DNA of 64,000 bases from an uncultured Bacilli bacterium (GCA_934162425.1 CAKPIS010000005.1:1-64000); one strand, 5' to 3'; positions 25,348-34,394 are shown, counted from the first letter of the stretch. Numbers and translations are program-made. Notes: a model not told the origin generated them from the letters alone.

Positions 25348-26436
25348 TTAATTAAATGATGTATATCCTGTTGTATCTTTTATAAAATTAATTGAAATAG
25401 CAAGTTCAGCCCCAGATGAATCTGTCTCTAGACTATCTATATCTTGTCCTTCTATCCATACATAGACTCTCATTTTAGTAACTCCATTTGGAATTGAAAA
25501 TAACGGAGTATCAAATTCTGTATCTGTAATAGTTTGTTGTTCTTCAAAATAATTCATATCCATTGCAGAAGAGCCTGATACTGTATCTTTTACATATATT
25601 GGTCCTCCAGCTTTTTTATAAGCATATGTTGGAAACTTTTCGCCATCCTTTAAATTTATACCATATTCTTTAGCTTTTTCTTTTGACATATTAGTATGAA
25701 TTCTACTATTAGGTTCAAATATAATTGATCTGCAATTATTATTACAAGATAAATTTTGTATTGTTCTATAATCAGTATCAAGTGATGCACTACCTACTTT
25801 AACAAATCCTATTCTAGTTGAATTAACAAGACCTTGCATTTCCTCTGTTTCTCCATCATCTATGGTAACTTCTGTTCCAAAGTCTAAAAATAAATTATCA
25901 TCTACAGGAGAACCTGTATCATTCTTAACAAATAAATCAAATGCTATAAATGAGCTGTAAGGATATATTCCTTTTTCTGTTAATAATTTAGTATTAACAA
26001 ATCCATTTTTTTGATTTTTGTTTCTATACATAACTCCTGCACTAGAATATATTTCAAATTTTGATGTATTACTATCTCTAACACCTAGTGTAGATACTGG
26101 GGTAAGTCCCATCGCGGCCCACTGACTAGTATTATTAGGATATGTATTTTTCAAGTTATTTATAAGTGTTTCTCTAGATATTTCAACATAATTATCATAG
26201 TTAATAGCATCAAAAGATATTTGAAGACCACTATTTTTTGTTACTATCATATTAAACGTTTTAACCTTAACATTTAAGTTTGTTGAAAACCATGCATATG
26301 TTGCTGCAATTAAAGTAATTCCTAAAAAAACAATACTTGTAATTAAAAGAGGGCGATTTTTCTTATGAAGTAATACTCTTTCTTTTACTTTGTTTTTTCT
26401 TTTAGCTCTGCTTTTAACAGTCTTAGTATTTTTCAT
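25348..26436 (-). CDS. TasA-like fibre-subunit candidate (WIEG family)
   Basis: The start at 26436 follows AAGGTGGTGAT. The 362-residue product has a strongly basic N-terminal ~30 residues, a hydrophobic helix (about 31-48) and ATYAWFSTN, the SipW-type signal boundary. The exported part is beta-rich, with a KNTYPNNTSQW region, one closely spaced Cys pair (SCNNNC, near residues 235-240) and near its end the motif VYVWIEGQDID, shared with the next three genes. It is therefore a paralogue of the two larger TasA-like proteins upstream in the operon. Its basic tail is longer than theirs. Confidence 0.75.
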   Translation of the reverse strand: MKNTKTVKSRAKRKNKVKERVLLHKKNRPLLITSIVFLGITLIAATYAWFSTNLNVKVKTFNMIVTKNSGLQISFDAINYDNYVEISRETLINNLKNTYPNNTSQWAAMGLTPVSTLGVRDSNTSKFEIYSSAGVMYRNKNQKNGFVNTKLLTEKGIYPYSSFIAFDLFVKNDTGSPVDDNLFLDFGTEVTIDDGETEEMQGLVNSTRIGFVKVGSASLDTDYRTIQNLSCNNNCRSIIFEPNSRIHTNMSKEKAKEYGINLKDGEKFPTYAYKKAGGPIYVKDTVSGSSAMDMNYFEEQQTITDTEFDTPLFSIPNGVTKMRVYVWIEGQDIDSLETDSSGAELAISINFIKDTTGYTSFN

Positions 26437-26462
26437 ATAATCACCACCTTTTAAATACAAAC

Positions 26463-26493
26463 GAAGAGTAATTATAAATATTTATTACTCTTC
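26463..26493 (-). promoter_or_regulatory. Perfect inverted repeat between two TasA-like genes
   Basis: A 10-bp perfect stem GAAGAGTAAT/ATTACTCTTC with an 11-base loop lies between the genes at 25348 and 26510. On the minus strand it is not followed by a strong T-run, so it may be an mRNA-stabilising or partial terminator stem that sets the ratio of subunits. Confidence 0.5.
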
Positions 26494-26509
26494 ATTTATT
26501 TATAATTTT

Positions 26510-27811
26510 TTATTCTCCATCTTGAGATGTTGTTGGAGTAATATCAGTACTTGGTCCTTCATAATTTACATCAGTTTCAGTAAATCTTTCTTTAGTGAAT
26601 CCAAAGTTAATTGATATTTTCTTTCCAAGTGATGCGAAATCATAGTTATCAACATCTTGACCTTCGATAAATACATATACTCTAACCTTTGTAATACTAT
26701 TAGGAGCTAAAGTCATAAATGTAGGTCTTTCAGTTCCTTTTTTATTTTTCATAGTATCTGTAAAGTATGGAAAATCAACTAATTTGTATTGTGATTTATC
26801 TTCTGCCTGAGCATATGTAGCATAATCTACAGTACTTTTTTCATAACTGTTATAACCAGCTCCATCATATACATCAACGTTATCAGCTATAGTAAGTGCT
26901 CTTGAAATAGCATATGTTGGTTTAGCGTCTGTAGTAGTAAATGTTGCACAGTTAGTTTTTGCACCATCTCCTAATGTAGTATCATAAGAAGCTGCATCAG
27001 TAACATTAGTTCCTTCTGATTTTCTCTTTAAGCATGAAGTTTCATACCAATTAATAGCATTTTGAACGTGTGCAGTATCATTTGGTTCCCAAATTTGAGC
27101 ACTACGGCAAATACCAGTTACTTGAGCTTTACCATCTGCTGCTTCAACATTAGAACATGTAATACCAGTTATATTAGTTGCATCAGTAGTATCTCCTTTA
27201 ACACGACCAATTTGTGCAAAGGCAACTCTAACAGAGTTTTCTATACCAGTTCCATTTTGACCAGTTGAAGCAACTTTAACAGCTGAATTAGTTGTTAAAT
27301 AAATAGCTTCTTCGTTTAATGGTTCATTATCTGTATAATATTCAGTACCAGATAAGTTTTTGATAAATAAATCAAATGCTACGTATCCATCGCCTTCTAT
27401 GTAGTTACCCTTTTCATTTTGAGTTTCATAGTTATGAACACGGCTTGTAAGTAATCTATAACCACCTTTTGTAGTAGTTAAACTTCCCTTTTCAAATAAT
27501 TTTAATCTTGATGAAGTATCATCCATGTCACCTACTGTTGACATTGGAATAAGTCCATTTTCAGCCCATGTATTGACATTTCCTTCATAAGCTTGTGCAT
27601 TTTTTGCATCTAATTTGTAACTCCAACTAGTTCCATCCATAGATAAGAATAGACCTTCAGTTGTAGCAATATCAATATCGAAACTAGATACATTAACTGT
27701 TTTCATACCAATGAACCATGCATATGTTGATACAGTTAAAATAATTGCACAAAAAGAACATAGAATAATCAGATTTCTAATTTTCTTCTTATTTTTTCTT
27801 TCTTTTTTCAT
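26510..27811 (-). CDS. TasA-like fibre-subunit candidate (WIEG family, paralogue A)
   Basis: The 433-residue product has a Lys/Arg-rich start, a hydrophobic helix (about residues 12-28) and STYAWFIGMKTVNV, a SipW-type signal. The exported region shares long stretches with the adjacent protein at 27886: SSRLKLFEKGSL, YVAFDLFIKNLSG, a Cys-containing ITGITC...GICR...IWEPNDT...SC region, and VYVFIEGQDVDNYDF near the C-terminus. Cys are paired and probably disulfide-bonded. ATG start with AAAGGAGAA. It looks like a product of tandem duplication. Fibre role is inferred from the TasA-like signal and from gene dosage. Confidence 0.8.
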   Translation of the reverse strand: MKKERKNKKKIRNLIILCSFCAIILTVSTYAWFIGMKTVNVSSFDIDIATTEGLFLSMDGTSWSYKLDAKNAQAYEGNVNTWAENGLIPMSTVGDMDDTSSRLKLFEKGSLTTTKGGYRLLTSRVHNYETQNEKGNYIEGDGYVAFDLFIKNLSGTEYYTDNEPLNEEAIYLTTNSAVKVASTGQNGTGIENSVRVAFAQIGRVKGDTTDATNITGITCSNVEAADGKAQVTGICRSAQIWEPNDTAHVQNAINWYETSCLKRKSEGTNVTDAASYDTTLGDGAKTNCATFTTTDAKPTYAISRALTIADNVDVYDGAGYNSYEKSTVDYATYAQAEDKSQYKLVDFPYFTDTMKNKKGTERPTFMTLAPNSITKVRVYVFIEGQDVDNYDFASLGKKISINFGFTKERFTETDVNYEGPSTDITPTTSQDGE

Positions 27812-27885
27812 ATCTTTTCTCCTTTAAGTTTTTTTATAATAGTGGAATTGAAAGTAATACTTCTCTTCCTTTTCATCTTTATTTA

Positions 27886-29160
27886 TTAGTTACCAGTTGT
27901 TGTTCTAGAAGTTGTATGATTCTTCTTTATAACATCATCAGGTAATGTAGCAGAACCATCTGCATTATAATCAACATCTTCATCAAAGAATCTTTCTTTA
28001 GTGAATCCAAATGCTACTGAAATTTTCTTTCCAAGTGATGCGAAATCATAGTTATCAACATCTTGACCTTCGATATAGATATATATTCTTACTTTTGTGA
28101 TACTATTTGGTGCTAATGTAATAAATGTTGGTCTATCAACACCAGATAAATTCTTTTCAGTATCAGTAAAGTAATCAAAGTCTACTAACTTACCATCACT
28201 AGCTGCATTAGTTATTGATTCAGTATAACCATTATAATCTGCTCCATCATATACATCAATGTTATCGCTATAGTTAATTATACCACCAACAGCATATGTT
28301 TTATAAGCTGTACCTTGTTCAATTGTTTTACAATTTCCAGTATATGATGCATCTTTAGTTACATCCAAACCAGTTCTTGTTTTACAAGAAGTATTATACC
28401 AATTAATTGCATTAGTAACGTGCTCTGTATCATTTGGTTCCCAAATTTGAGCATCTCTATCTGTACAAATACCAGTTACAGCTCCTTCTGTTTTACAAGT
28501 GATACCTGTAATAGTTCCTACTTCTTCAGTAGTAGCTTTAACACGACCAATTTGTGCAAATGCAACTCTTACTGAGTTTTCTATACCTGTATTAGCTACT
28601 CCGCCTTGCTGTGCAACAGTAACTTCTGAATCTGGAGTTAAATAAATTGCTTCTTCATTTAGTTTGTTTAACTCACTATAATATTCTTTACCTGACATAT
28701 TTTTAATAAATAAATCAAATGCTACGTAACCATCTTGTTCTTTAGCTCCTGAGTTATTTACTCTACTAGACATTAATCTGTAACCACCTGGAGTTGCAGT
28801 TAAACTTCCCTTTTCAAATAAAGTTAATCTAGATGAAGCTGAATCAATTTTACCTACTGATGATACTGGAACTAATCCTTCACCACCCCAGCTATTAGTA
28901 TTGCCTGAATACACTGTTTGTCCTTCTACATCATTATAATTATCTTTAGATATAGTTACAGTATCAGACCAATCTTTACCATTAAGTGATAATGATAAAC
29001 TATCAATTGCTGCAATTGATACATCAAAACTAGATACATTAACTGTTTTCATACCTATAAACCATGCATATGTTGATACGCCTAAAATAACAGCACAAAA
29101 TAAGCATAGAATTATAAGCTTTCTAACACGTTTAACGTGCTTTTTGTCTTTTTTGTTCAT
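27886..29160 (-). CDS. TasA-like fibre-subunit candidate (WIEG family, paralogue B)
   Basis: The 424-residue product is the close paralogue of the protein at 26510 (same signal STYAWFIGMKTVNV, same Cys layout, same ENSVRVAFAQIGRVK segment, same IEGQDVDNYDF motif). It overlaps the stop codon of the upstream gene (TAATG) and is separated from its paralogue by 74 bases. The C-terminal 20 residues are polar, ending in Thr/Arg-rich sequence. Having two adjacent near-copies of a large exported protein suggests co-polymerising subunits. Confidence 0.8.
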   Translation of the reverse strand: MNKKDKKHVKRVRKLIILCLFCAVILGVSTYAWFIGMKTVNVSSFDVSIAAIDSLSLSLNGKDWSDTVTISKDNYNDVEGQTVYSGNTNSWGGEGLVPVSSVGKIDSASSRLTLFEKGSLTATPGGYRLMSSRVNNSGAKEQDGYVAFDLFIKNMSGKEYYSELNKLNEEAIYLTPDSEVTVAQQGGVANTGIENSVRVAFAQIGRVKATTEEVGTITGITCKTEGAVTGICTDRDAQIWEPNDTEHVTNAINWYNTSCKTRTGLDVTKDASYTGNCKTIEQGTAYKTYAVGGIINYSDNIDVYDGADYNGYTESITNAASDGKLVDFDYFTDTEKNLSGVDRPTFITLAPNSITKVRIYIYIEGQDVDNYDFASLGKKISVAFGFTKERFFDEDVDYNADGSATLPDDVIKKNHTTSRTTTGN

Positions 29161-29867
29161 TAAATACTTTCTCCCTTCTTTTGTTCATCGACATGTTCTG
29201 AATTAAAGTCCATATGTACTTTAAATTCACCACCCAGAATATTGTCAGTACATTCTGGATCACTGCCCTCTATCCATAAAACGATTGTATACTTATTGAT
29301 ATCCCCAGGTTTAAAGTTATCAACATACTCTTTAGCTACCACGTTATCATCTAAAAATGGAGTCGTTTCCTTCTCAGGAGTTCCCTTAGCACCCATCTTA
29401 GCATAAGTGATATAGCTATCGTTTTTATAGACTCTTATTCTGACAGCATCATCAACATTTCTAATAACATCATCAATTACTACCTCACTATAATAATCCG
29501 ATACACTCTCACCAATGTTTTCCACATAAAAAGTATAAGCTAAATAGTTGTTACCATTATGCGAACCATTAGTTTCAGTTAAATTATTTGGTAACCATTT
29601 ATAAGAAATGTTATCAAATGACTTTGGAGCTTCGGCATAAAGTTCAGTTCTATATACTTTGTAGTTAGGATCATCATAAATAATAAGCCCTTTATCAAAG
29701 TATAAGTTCTTATCCAATGTTATACTGAAATTTCCACTATTATAAATAATACCAATAACAAAATAGGAAACTAATAATATTAGAAAAAAAACTATTAAAA
29801 GAATTATCATCCATTTCTTTAGCTTTTTTTCTTTTTTAATCTTAATTGCCGCACTCTTACTATCCAT
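29160..29867 (-). CDS. Membrane-anchored WIEG-family protein (first gene of fibre operon)
   Basis: The start at 29867 follows AAAGG; an upstream TTG in frame has no ribosome site. The 235-residue product has a Lys-rich N-terminus (residues 4-18), one long hydrophobic helix (about 19-43) without the AWF cleavage signature, then a beta-rich exterior containing VLWIEGSDPE near residue 205. It shares this motif with the three TasA-like proteins downstream but seems to keep its membrane helix. It may be the anchor or nucleator of the fibre (inference). It heads the operon behind a strong promoter. Confidence 0.65.
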   Translation of the reverse strand: MDSKSAAIKIKKEKKLKKWMIILLIVFFLILLVSYFVIGIIYNSGNFSITLDKNLYFDKGLIIYDDPNYKVYRTELYAEAPKSFDNISYKWLPNNLTETNGSHNGNNYLAYTFYVENIGESVSDYYSEVVIDDVIRNVDDAVRIRVYKNDSYITYAKMGAKGTPEKETTPFLDDNVVAKEYVDNFKPGDINKYTIVLWIEGSDPECTDNILGGEFKVHMDFNSEHVDEQKKGESI

Positions 29868-29942
29868 AATAACCATACCTTTCCTCAAACAGCAGGCATA
29901 GCATTATAGACTGCTATTGTAATATCTTTATAATACATCATA

Positions 29943-29970
29943 ATTATATCATAAAAAGACTTGTTGTCAA
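29943..29970 (-). promoter_or_regulatory. Strong promoter of the WIEG-family fibre operon
   Basis: On the minus strand a perfect TTGACA and a perfect TATAAT are separated by 16 bp, with TGA before the -10. The leader is about 70 bases and includes an AGCAG/CTGCT inverted repeat (about 29890-29915). Confidence 0.8.
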
Positions 29971-30032
29971 CTATTGTATTTATTTGTCGAATGCAAATTA
30001 TTAAGAAAAATTACTTATTTATTAAGAAAAAT

Positions 30033-30070
30033 AAAAGAAAAAAGTCTTAAAAAATTTTTTTAAACTTTTT
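30033..30070 (-). terminator. Terminator after the unknown gene at 30060
   Basis: On the minus strand a long A/T stem (AAAAAGT...ACTTTTT with a one-base bulge) is followed by T-rich sequence and overlaps the stop codon. Confidence 0.65.
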
Positions 30071-30617
30071 CCTTATTCATATAAAAACTTATAGTCCTTT
30101 CTAGTGGATCTTCCTTATCGGTATTTTCTTTTTCTTCTGTATCCACTACTTTAGGTTTTGTTTTATTTAATTTATTATATTCATTCTTCATTGAAATTAA
30201 ATCAGTCATACATTTAGATAAATAATCTATACATTCATCAAGTTTTAAATTTCTTTGTTTTTTCTCATTTTTCTTGCTTGTAAATACACCTATTTTATTA
30301 TTTCCTTTTTCTATTATAAGTTCACTTATCTTAGCTTCGGTAAAATTAATTATAGAATCTATTTTATCCAAAGAAGTCTCATTAAATTTTACTATAACAC
30401 CTCTTATAGCAAGATACTTTTCTATTTCCTTTATCATTTCTTTTATTTTATTGTTTAAAGAATTAATATCTTTATCAATTACTTTACTAAGAGCTTTATT
30501 AAAGTTACCAGATACTTTAATAGGTCCATTATTATCATAGTTTTTTATATTATTAAATTTTGAAAAGTCTAATTTTTGGCTACCTAGACTATAAAATATT
30601 ATTTTATTATCATCCAT
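30060..30617 (-). CDS. Uncharacterised cytoplasmic helical protein
   Basis: The 185-residue product starts at an ATG behind AGGAGG. It has a short beta-like N-terminus (IIFYSLGSQKLDF, residues 5-17), then Lys/Glu/Asn-rich helices (about 45-160) and an acidic tail ending in RTISFYMNKEK. No signal, membrane segment or known domain was recognised. It lies between the fibre operon and the tagO-like gene, with terminators on both sides, so it forms its own unit. Cys near 124 and 132 are isolated. Confidence 0.55.
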   Translation of the reverse strand: MDDNKIIFYSLGSQKLDFSKFNNIKNYDNNGPIKVSGNFNKALSKVIDKDINSLNNKIKEMIKEIEKYLAIRGVIVKFNETSLDKIDSIINFTEAKISELIIEKGNNKIGVFTSKKNEKKQRNLKLDECIDYLSKCMTDLISMKNEYNKLNKTKPKVVDTEEKENTDKEDPLERTISFYMNKEKV

Positions 30618-30661
30618 AAATGTATACCTCCTATCATATTCTCTAATACTAATATATCACA

Positions 30662-30695
30662 TAAAATAAAAAAACTCTAGAAAAACTAAAGTTTT
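30662..30695 (-). terminator. Terminator after the tagO-like gene
   Basis: On the minus strand a 10-bp stem AAAACTTTAG/CTAGAGTTTT (one U-G pair) is followed by TTTATTTT. Confidence 0.75.
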
Positions 30696-30696
30696 A

Positions 30697-31779
30697 TTAT
30701 TTTTTTTGCCTTTTATTACTATTTTTATTATCAGACGTTTCCATATGCCACTTAGCTTTATCTGTTAATATATCAGTTGATAAAATAACCCATGTTATTA
30801 AAAGCATTAATATAACATATATAATAATACCAGCTCTTCTATCTTTTAATACGTAAAAGATAGATGCAAGTGAGAATAAAATATTTACAGCATATATTAT
30901 TAATACGGTTGTTTTTTGACTAAACTTTTTATTAAGTAGTTGATGATGCAAATGTTTTTTATCCGCTACATAAATAGGTTTATGATTAATTAATCTTCTT
31001 AATATAGCAAATAAAGTATCAAGTATAGGTATTGCAAGAATTAAAAGTGGAACAACAAGAGAAGTTAAAGTAACAGCTTTAAATCCAACTAAACAAACAA
31101 CAGCTATCATAAAACCTAAAAACATTGACCCTACTTCACCCATAAATATTTTTGCTGGATTAAAATTAAATATTAAAAATCCAAGACAAGCTCCTAACAT
31201 AATAAATGTAAGAGTTATTTCTAAACTTCCTATATTATGCATAATAAATGCAATTACACCTATGGTTGCAAAAAATATACTAGATATTCCTGCAGCAAGA
31301 CCATCTAAACCATCTATTAAATTTATTATGTTCATAACTGCTACTATGAAAATAACAGTAATTGGATAAGATAACCATCCAAAGTCAAAATAAAGACCAA
31401 AAAACGATACATCATTTAATAAAATTTTACCGTAAAATACTACAACTAAAGCTGCAGCAACCTGACCTATAATTGCCTCTTTAGCCTTTAATGGTTTTAT
31501 ATCATCTATTATTCCAGTAATTACTAAAATAAAACTTCCAATTAATATAGATAGCATTTGCGTTGTCTGTGGTGCAAAAAACATATATCCAAATAAAAAG
31601 CCAAAAAACATCATAAGTCCACCTAAAAGTGGCATTGGCTTTTTATGTACCTTTCTTTCATTTGGATAATCTAAAGCTCCCATATGATTAGCTATCCATT
31701 TAACAATTGGAAACATAAGAGCAGTAAATAACATAACACTTACAACTATTTTTATTACCTCAATTATTTTTTCACTCAT
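30697..31779 (-). CDS. tagO: Undecaprenyl-phosphate HexNAc-1-P transferase (WecA/TagO-type)
   Basis: This integral membrane enzyme transfers a HexNAc-1-phosphate from its UDP-sugar to undecaprenyl phosphate, the first step of teichoic acid or surface glycan synthesis. The 360-residue product has about ten membrane helices and family motifs: KKPMPLLGG near residue 47-55, IIDDIKPL near 92-99, NLIDGLDGLAAG near 160-171 and FMGEVGSMFLGF near 215-226 with the catalytic Asp/His region, plus a HLHHQLL motif near 281. It is the last gene of a three-gene unit with a GT2 and a GT4 enzyme. The symbol tagO is used by function; wecA would be equally apt. Confidence 0.9.
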   Translation of the reverse strand: MSEKIIEVIKIVVSVMLFTALMFPIVKWIANHMGALDYPNERKVHKKPMPLLGGLMMFFGFLFGYMFFAPQTTQMLSILIGSFILVITGIIDDIKPLKAKEAIIGQVAAALVVVFYGKILLNDVSFFGLYFDFGWLSYPITVIFIVAVMNIINLIDGLDGLAAGISSIFFATIGVIAFIMHNIGSLEITLTFIMLGACLGFLIFNFNPAKIFMGEVGSMFLGFMIAVVCLVGFKAVTLTSLVVPLLILAIPILDTLFAILRRLINHKPIYVADKKHLHHQLLNKKFSQKTTVLIIYAVNILFSLASIFYVLKDRRAGIIIYVILMLLITWVILSTDILTDKAKWHMETSDNKNSNKRQKK

Positions 31780-31801
31780 ATTATTTTCCTCATTCTATGT
31801 A

Positions 31802-32704
31802 TTATTTTTTGCTATTAAAGCCTATTTTTTCTTTAATAATATAACAAGGTCTATTTAAAACTCTTTTATAAATTCTTGATATATATAAAGATAATATTCC
31901 AATGGATAACATTATAAATGATAAGAATAATATAATTGTTTTATTAGCTAAAGATCCAAATAGAATAAAATTTAAAAATCCAATTAAGAATGTAACAACA
32001 CCAAGTATAAATATAAATTTATTAGGTTTAGTAGAAAATGAAATAATTCCACTTAAAGAATACTTAATAAGTTTTATAAGAGACCATTTAGAATTACCAT
32101 GAAGTCTTTTACTTGGAGTATAAGGTACATATATAGTATTAAATCCTACCCAAGAAAACATACCCTTTAAAAATCTTTCTTCTTCTGGAAGTGATATAAT
32201 AGCATCACGAACACATGATTTAAATACTCTAAAATCACTAGCTCCAGGAAGTAATTTAACATTTGATATCATATTATTAAATCTATAAAATAGCGACGTA
32301 AGAGTTCTTTTTATACTAGATTCATCTTCTCTATTTTCTTTATATGATGCAACAATATCATAATCTTTATTTTGAATTAACTTATTATACATCATAATTA
32401 GTGTATCTGGTGTATGCTGAAGATCAGCATCCATAATTGAAACATATTCACCACTACATGCCTTAAGTCCTGCATACATAGCAGCTTCTTTACCAAAATT
32501 TCTAGAAAAACTAATTACTTTAACGCATTTATCTTTACTTGATAAGTTTCTTAATACATCCATTGTATTATCACTAGAGCCATCATCTACCATAATAAAT
32601 TCATGAGTAATTTTCTCTAATTCTAATCTTTTGCTAACTGCATCGTAAAATTCATTTAATGATTCACCTTCATTATAACAAGGTACTATAACAGATAATT
32701 TCAT
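31802..32704 (-). CDS. GT2 family glycosyltransferase, polyprenyl-phosphate-sugar synthase type
   Basis: The 300-residue product has an N-terminal GT-A catalytic domain: VPCYNEGESL (8-17), MVDDGSSDNT (38-47) with the DxD-like Asp, and SIMDADLQHTPD (88-99) with the metal-binding Asp pair. Two membrane helices follow near 225-250 and 260-280. This is the layout of GtrB/DPM-type enzymes that attach a sugar to a lipid carrier phosphate, using UDP- or GDP-sugar, for later flipping. It overlaps neither neighbour but is 10 bases from the GT4 gene, forming an operon with it and tagO. Confidence 0.9.
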   Translation of the reverse strand: MKLSVIVPCYNEGESLNEFYDAVSKRLELEKITHEFIMVDDGSSDNTMDVLRNLSSKDKCVKVISFSRNFGKEAAMYAGLKACSGEYVSIMDADLQHTPDTLIMMYNKLIQNKDYDIVASYKENREDESSIKRTLTSLFYRFNNMISNVKLLPGASDFRVFKSCVRDAIISLPEEERFLKGMFSWVGFNTIYVPYTPSKRLHGNSKWSLIKLIKYSLSGIISFSTKPNKFIFILGVVTFLIGFLNFILFGSLANKTIILFLSFIMLSIGILSLYISRIYKRVLNRPCYIIKEKIGFNSKK

Positions 32705-32714
32705 TTAACACCTA

Positions 32715-33845
32715 CTACTTTCTTTTATTAATTAATTTAGACCATTTATCCAATATGAATTCTGGTGCATAACTCTTAGATTCATTTTTGGCATTTTGTC
32801 CCATTTTCTTTCTTAATTTATCATCTTCTATTAATAAATCTATCTTACTTATCATTTCTTCAGAATCTCTATTTTCTATTAAAAATCCTGTTTCTTCATT
32901 TTTTATAATTTCATTTGCTCCCTGTGCACTAGTATAACTTACGCAAGGAATACCAAAACTCATAGCTTCTACTAAAACAAGACCAAAGCTTTCAGTATGA
33001 GATGTCATAACATAAATAGAACTTTTAAGTAAACATTCATTTATATACTCTTTATTTTGATAGCCATGAAACACAACTTTATCACCTAACTTTAATTCTT
33101 TTGCAAGATTAAGAAGTTCATTTTTTTCAAGCCCATCACCTATTATGTTTAATTTCCAATCGCTATGTTTTAAACTTATCTTTTTAAATACTTTTAATAA
33201 ATCATCAAACCCTTTTTCTTTTGATAGTCTACCTACTGAAATTATATTTTTTTCTTCTAATTTAGAATACTTATTTGGCAACTTATCTAAACTATTTGGA
33301 ATATAAACTACTTTATCCCCTAAATAAGTTTTATAGAATGCAGCAAGTTCTTTTGAAACCAAAACTAAGTTATCAATGTTTTTGCAAGATTTAACTAGTT
33401 TTTTTATATATTTTTTATCATTATTATGATGATTATGCTCCCATGCTATTTTTCTATATGAGTCCTTTCCATATTTAGATACCCAATTATTATGAAGGGT
33501 TCTAGTTGAAATTAAAACATCAGTATCCACGTTTTTTATAGCCTTAACCATCAAATGTCTTCTTAAAAAATAAATCTTTACTGCTTTAAACAATTCTTTT
33601 ATTAATAATGAATAGTTTTTATTTTTAAAATAATGTTCTATTTCTTTTTTATTAGGTTTTAAATCTTCTTTTAAATATGTAACCTTTACTTTTTCATCTA
33701 ATTTATATGCTGGTTCATTATAAAGTTTATAGGTAGATATTATTTCAACATCATACTTACTAGATAAAGTATTAGCAAGTGTCGATATAACATTTTCTAT
33801 TCCACCATAACCTAAATGTAACGCTAAAATAGTTACTTTTTTCAT
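32715..33845 (-). CDS. GT4 family glycosyltransferase
   Basis: The start at 33845 follows GGTGAT; the upstream frame begins inside the promoter. The 376-residue product has the GT-B fold: N-terminal Rossmann-like half starting with ALHLGYGGIENV (7-18), and C-terminal half with SVGRLSKEKGFDDLL (about 205-219), the EAMSFGIPCV motif (about 297-306) and an ENRDSEEM segment. The E-x7-E motif (ESFGLVLVE, about 288-296) matches retaining GT4 enzymes. Cytoplasmic, no membrane helix. Acceptor probably a lipid-linked glycan given the tagO and GT2 neighbours. Confidence 0.9.
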   Translation of the reverse strand: MKKVTILALHLGYGGIENVISTLANTLSSKYDVEIISTYKLYNEPAYKLDEKVKVTYLKEDLKPNKKEIEHYFKNKNYSLLIKELFKAVKIYFLRRHLMVKAIKNVDTDVLISTRTLHNNWVSKYGKDSYRKIAWEHNHHNNDKKYIKKLVKSCKNIDNLVLVSKELAAFYKTYLGDKVVYIPNSLDKLPNKYSKLEEKNIISVGRLSKEKGFDDLLKVFKKISLKHSDWKLNIIGDGLEKNELLNLAKELKLGDKVVFHGYQNKEYINECLLKSSIYVMTSHTESFGLVLVEAMSFGIPCVSYTSAQGANEIIKNEETGFLIENRDSEEMISKIDLLIEDDKLRKKMGQNAKNESKSYAPEFILDKWSKLINKRK

Positions 33846-33861
33846 CTTAATCACCATTATA

Positions 33862-33889
33862 ATTATACTATATAGATTTAAAAAGTCAA
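33862..33889 (-). promoter_or_regulatory. Promoter of the GT4-GT2-tagO operon
   Basis: On the minus strand TTGACT and TATAAT are 16 bp apart. The -35 lies against the T-run of the preceding terminator. Confidence 0.65.
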
Positions 33890-33926
33890 AAAAACATGCA
33901 TAACTAATGTAAAGTTATAACATGTT
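33887..33926 (-). terminator. Terminator after the Alg13-like gene
   Basis: On the minus strand a bulged stem (AACATG...CATGTT plus ATAACT/AGTTAT) is followed by seven T. It overlaps the stop codon and abuts the next promoter. Confidence 0.75.
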
Positions 33927-34394
33927 TATATATTCTTCTATTTTACTTTTAAACTTTTCAGTATTAGATTCATATTTGTTTGGTTTAAATTTTTTAATAT
34001 CTTCTAAAGCTTTATCTAACTTTTTAACATTATATAATGGAATAATATATCCTTTGCTTTCAAAGTCTTTTGTAATTTGAACTTGATGATCATTTGCATG
34101 TTCACCATATTTTTTAAGTCTTGGAACAACAATTACTCTTTTATTTTTATTTAAGCATTCTATTATCGTACCAACACCTGCATGACATATAACAATTCTT
34201 GCTTCTTCTATTAATTTTTCTATTTTTTCTTTAGTGCAAAAATCAAATGATTCTATTTTTTCATCTATATTTTTTGTACATCCTACTTGTGCAACTACTC
34301 TTTCTTTTATATTACCTAATTTTATTTGTCTTGAAACTTCTTTCATAATTCTATTAAAAGGATTATCCTGAGTTCCTAAAAGTACTAATATCAT
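33915..34394 (-). CDS. Alg13-like glycosyltransferase subunit (catalytic half)
   Basis: The start at 34394 overlaps the stop codon of the Alg14-like gene (TAATG). The 159-residue product matches the C-terminal half of GT-B enzymes of the Alg13/PssE/EpsF type: LGTQDNPF (6-13) near the start, a CHAGVGTIIECL motif (about 69-80), RVIVVPRLKKYGEHANDHQ (85-103) with the sugar-nucleotide-binding residues, and a Lys-rich C-terminal helix. Alone it lacks the acceptor half, which the neighbour at 34394-34864 provides. The pair would add the second sugar onto a lipid-linked first sugar, forming a surface glycan (known for the family). Confidence 0.85.
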   Translation of the reverse strand: MILVLLGTQDNPFNRIMKEVSRQIKLGNIKERVVAQVGCTKNIDEKIESFDFCTKEKIEKLIEEARIVICHAGVGTIIECLNKNKRVIVVPRLKKYGEHANDHQVQITKDFESKGYIIPLYNVKKLDKALEDIKKFKPNKYESNTEKFKSKIEEYINML

